From assembly GCA_910577495.1 (NCBI GenBank), contig CAJTML010000036.1, forward strand, positions 1-17,475: 17,475 nt of DNA, written 5' to 3'. Under the pieces are notes generated by a model. That model was not told the origin of the DNA and ran no database searches. It saw only the letters and a list, made by a program, of their open reading frames with translations. The stretch is from an uncultured Eggerthellaceae bacterium (lineage in GTDB: Bacteria > Actinomycetota > Coriobacteriia > Coriobacteriales > Eggerthellaceae). Position numbers and translations under genes: made by a program. Below are positions 16,801 through 17,475 of the stretch, in pieces (within the stretch, counting starts at the first letter, position 1; the number at the start of each line of letters is the position of its first letter).

Positions 16801-16977
16801 TACGGCATCGGCATCAGCCTCGGCTGACTCCGATGCCGCGAGCGTCTGTTCAGGCGCAGCAGGCTGCTCTTCGCCATATGCCAGCAATCCAGCATTTGGC
16901 ATCATGAGCCCGCACGCCAAAACAACCGCAAGCAAACTTCTCGTGATAGCTCTCTTCTTGCTTGATTGAGCTTTCAT
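10849..16977 (-). CDS. Giant sortase-anchored surface protein (beta-helix, DUF11 repeats, LARTG), array copy 2
   Basis: The second complete member of the array is also 2,042 residues from ATG 16977 and has the same domain order as copy 1: signal peptide, acidic region, Gly-rich beta-helix-like region, unrecognised middle, Big_2-like domain, three DUF11-type domains with Asp/Pro-rich linkers, LARTG (10957-10971), membrane segment and basic tail. It differs from copy 1 only by R at residue 2037 in the cytoplasmic tail and by ending in TAA rather than TAG. No synonymous changes were noticed, so the copies have either just arisen or are kept identical by recombination. It has its own promoter (17110-17138) and terminator, so copies are probably transcribed separately and add to gene dosage. 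AAGGAG at 16984-16989 sets the start. Confidence 0.9.
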   Translation of the reverse strand: MKAQSSKKRAITRSLLAVVLACGLMMPNAGLLAYGEEQPAAPEQTLAASESAEADADAVTSEEVAADDQAVTDATDQAEDITSEVAEQEAHEDESGSQGSPAEVALGSAVGALIDTSSVVASPQSDAEGVAPQTDADGWTAYGPAGQQLSVKGGTPGVDYDYDATYAYSRIARGNAESTHYQDARSIVRGSAASVTVPSLVIKNDCTISIKNTAGAQTSVTTGIVVEAGVKADIVFEGVNIKGPFPFNIVTNSTQDAYATVERDADEITDKTTVHITLADGTVNYLYNSYYDYDSRTNTAAGQPVAGQFSGLRCGEGSVLTIDDSVRNVDINGNPITPEQGKIPAGTQYRGNDGEIHTADGKDTNDSLSNLESKNKGALYAYGGVRAAAIGGGPLEDSGYMTFNGGDIVAWANGYGSTEGSANGAACGIGGGHAGGSTKTTFNGGTVNARASYHGAAIGGGCTYNGGMSTSALTYPMRDALLTRHANNTIAGDITINGGFVRALGAWHSNAFGQGCAGNNNGKTILITGGTLLPTSSANTAYLDIGGNGGYVIITGGSVNCSRINPNDPKSRFKFQGNDNDGKAYGSILPDGNPDKTNKTSLIEVDVGSKIQATATAMGIDWATHSSELLNANIEAWELLIDKVPVVPQAYGAPARLDNGKLYLWLKEGLNNTSQIDANFSYFVGDKLVSSKTTLPVGSTDNTGKPPTVKEWENFELSEEFVEKNWTKYYDGEGLAKVDLAKNPIPVDNPPNNYLNDNSTIKYNYQQVNENGSALSAATTGTETPSNTGLYDIEVRSEQYKTNPTFANTYWGHNATGQATIKPVTSKTTWDVIEPVRIKTTDAEGNEVIKEYTTPTWMQDENAGNFNTATNNHLIVPVDIASDVYPFGDKVNGQTMTSIKCAAPTGRLQLYIDGRAVPARLGGVIELSKANLEDDTYAQAWTATDETGRIHSLAYFNLTRGQLEAFGLEDKSDAGNQHHVHVEYLSIHDKALPRDSVDAADVAALSDDDEASSEEETPATQAGVGEVAPAYTDSSYVNYYESTTSVSPIEIELATPDFKLYNQFGTGYIPNGEGLSDADKVANDKKLKLDETTERDWTDADDELKGTEDRTDVGEFRDVVDEDSGSVTETRQDWFPLFVQTNSIGDIVFESSNPAVIQIEPNSYLTDREYVEGKTDYGIGAVARVLSAGKTTITATIKGTGAYASVTKSFDVYVFPDLAKKPELSITETAYIVSRTDGTVRPGDTIRYTATATNTTKDSACINPVYEIAIPTDTTFKGVTVLDPAGNEIKDPSYRIENGKVIFDGLPTLFGNESYKFKLDVTVNSDLFDPEHGAADFTSNSKVSGIYGINPDKFSWDDRIPAEGLPVEATSADVDPTLPDPNPDKPTPIVPGPDKAQDILGGELIEEGGSTSDPDDPDAPGTKEPGVPVGPVTPDTPFADAKEPHPDDPTRPADPTDPDDPTTTPKNPIKEGDRIISFGDEDDPKTPEDIAKELDEQIKKKLEEDPDADHVDIPVVISRPDPAGGEPTIEHVIVTVPITDDLRPETPDPDDRNDHDIIVVPADPDPRPSGTDTEGNPIGGDIELNKSAQNVTTGFEDRVNKEIAMVGDTIRFTISATNTRPGSSWYDVLIKDPLPEGVAYVPGSAHITDAAGNTYSNFEVDFSAEDSTIGFCIGDLPGISTATITFDCVVTPVAATGIDIPANKAYAYGTLPSTVVKPNPDDPTGPVVLDRDPIPVGPYNPEDTGKTWDDVDKEKQDEIKDIFGGDPEEVIEPIETPVTPIDEVFPGAPDKDKLITTKTATNTTERTDGSVYVGDVIHYVVTLANTDGAHTMWYDVILEDRLPKGLNPVAGSMKLTLANGETIDCPDEAYSEANGNIAVYAGNVRGGEQVSLAFDAIVTPDALTHGIGNVGYAYGSVAHEIPKPVLKGEEPSGMPDLGHRFDPGDGWDAFYIKNGATHSMSEVTYPAGFNGEVHDNPAYDEGYGVGSDANGQDLQALPKGLKLARTGDPLAFAVTGIAALVLIAAACLVVARRRSTRAVHRR

Positions 16978-17013
16978 CTTGCACTCCTTGCTTCTTGGTA
17001 ATGCATCCATTCC

Positions 17014-17040
17014 TTGGCGAACTTCTCAGCACTTCGCCAA
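17014..17040 (-). other. Leader hairpin before giant gene copy 2
   Basis: The same TTGGCGAA / TTCGCCAA inverted repeat as at 10534-10560, shifted by exactly 6,480 bp, within the leader of copy 2. The rest of the 318-bp spacer (17011-17328) holds the promoter, the 11-bp direct repeats (17077-17087 and 17202-17212) and the next terminator, and no gene. Confidence 0.5.
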
Positions 17041-17109
17041 ACCACAATAAGCCCTCGTGACCTCATTACTGTCACGGAGCGTTTAACAAATCGTTGCTAA
17101 ATTGACAAC

Positions 17110-17138
17110 ATTATAGGTATTCACGAATACAGGCTCAA
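17110..17138 (-). promoter_or_regulatory. Sigma-70-type promoter of giant gene copy 2
   Basis: TTGAGC (17133-17138), 17-bp spacer and TATAAT (17110-17115) on the minus strand, identical to the copy 1 promoter. Each complete gene therefore carries its own full promoter. Confidence 0.75.
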
Positions 17139-17252
17139 TACTTAAGGGGAACAATATCCGCTAGAAAGCGTTATTTAACTGGGCGAATGTTCATCATCAT
17201 TGAGCGCTTAACTAAGGTTTTTATGGCGAAGAACTCGTCAGGCTTATACAAC

Positions 17253-17283
17253 AAGGGAGGGAAGCTGAGCGCTCCCCTCCCTT
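17253..17283 (-). terminator. Terminator hairpin after giant gene copy 3
   Basis: The same 13-bp stem and five-base loop as at 10773-10803, placed just past the stop codon of the third, partly visible gene. Confidence 0.65.
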
Positions 17284-17328
17284 CAATACTTCTTTGATGC
17301 GTCCGCTTATTAAGCAGCAGCCGTTGTT

Positions 17329-17475
17329 TTAGCGCCTATGCACCGCGCGTGTACTACGACGGCGGGCAACTACCAGGCAAGCTGCTGCGATGAGTACCAG
17401 AGCTGCAATGCCGGTGACAGCAAAGGCAAGCGGGTCTCCGGTGCGGGCAAGCTTGAGTCCCTTCGGCAGTGCTTG
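17329..17475 (-). CDS. Giant sortase-anchored surface protein, array copy 3 (C-terminal fragment)
   Basis: The last 48 codons and TAA stop of a third copy; the rest lies beyond the right edge. It includes LARTG (17437-17451), the hydrophobic anchor and the basic tail with R at the position equivalent to 2037, as in copy 2. The visible sequence matches copy 2 exactly, including the stop codon and the downstream spacer, and differs from copy 1. The total number of copies cannot be told from this window. Confidence 0.88.
   Translation of the reverse strand, partial: QALPKGLKLARTGDPLAFAVTGIAALVLIAAACLVVARRRSTRAVHRR
17330..17475. repeat. Tandem repeat unit 3 (partial)
   Basis: The first 146 bases of a third unit, in register with units 1 and 2 and cut by the window edge. 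Over this stretch it matches unit 2 and differs from unit 1 at the single variant base (17348 C, against 4388 T). Confidence 0.93.

Larger units (their letters stand above)
10850..17329. repeat. Tandem repeat unit 2 (6,480 bp)
   Basis: A direct head-to-tail copy of unit 1 with no sequence between them. It includes the full spacer 17011-17328, which looks identical to 10531-10848. I see no transposase, flanking inverted repeats or target-site duplications, so the array looks like homologous-recombination amplification rather than transposition. Confidence 0.95.

Noticed and set aside
4370..17475. Transposon or integron as the cause of the repeat array
   Set aside because: No transposase or integrase frame, terminal inverted repeats or target duplications are visible at unit borders; the units are simply contiguous.

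Overview
The window reads as chromosomal DNA of moderate GC from a Gram-positive bacterium, most likely an Actinomycetota of the Coriobacteriia type. This is an inference from three things: a class A RNase P RNA, a thiamine operon with a TPP riboswitch, and giant secreted surface proteins ending in an LAxTG-type sortase signal. I would guess Eggerthellales or a relative, but the species is not certain.

Left part (1-3850). The 3' end of a plus-strand amidohydrolase gene (2-154) runs into a minus-strand thiamine cluster in the order thiN, thiC, thiE, thiD. A TPP riboswitch lies between thiN and thiC, and its 3' arm contains the thiC ribosome binding site. ThiC makes the pyrimidine HMP-P, ThiD phosphorylates it, ThiE joins it to the thiazole, and ThiN turns salvaged thiamine into TPP. 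No thiazole genes and no thiL are in view.

Middle (3890-4370). rnpB lies on the plus strand, divergent from thiN. The two appear to share one palindromic extended -10 element (TGCTAGAATAGCA). rnpB converges on the first giant gene, and a hairpin terminator for that gene lies between them.

Right part (4370-17475). About 13 kb is a head-to-tail tandem array with a period of exactly 6,480 bp: two complete units and the first 146 bases of a third, which runs off the window. Each complete unit encodes a 2,042-residue cell-wall-anchored protein with a signal peptide, an acidic region, a Gly-rich beta-helix-like region, an unrecognised middle, a Big_2-like domain, three DUF11-type domains separated by Pro/Asp-rich linkers, LARTG, a membrane segment and a basic tail. 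Each gene has its own sigma-70-type promoter, a leader of about 125 nt and a terminator. The two translations differ at one residue (H2037 in the outermost copy, R in the next). Homology at the outer edge starts inside the stop codon. This near-perfect array is the most striking thing in the window.
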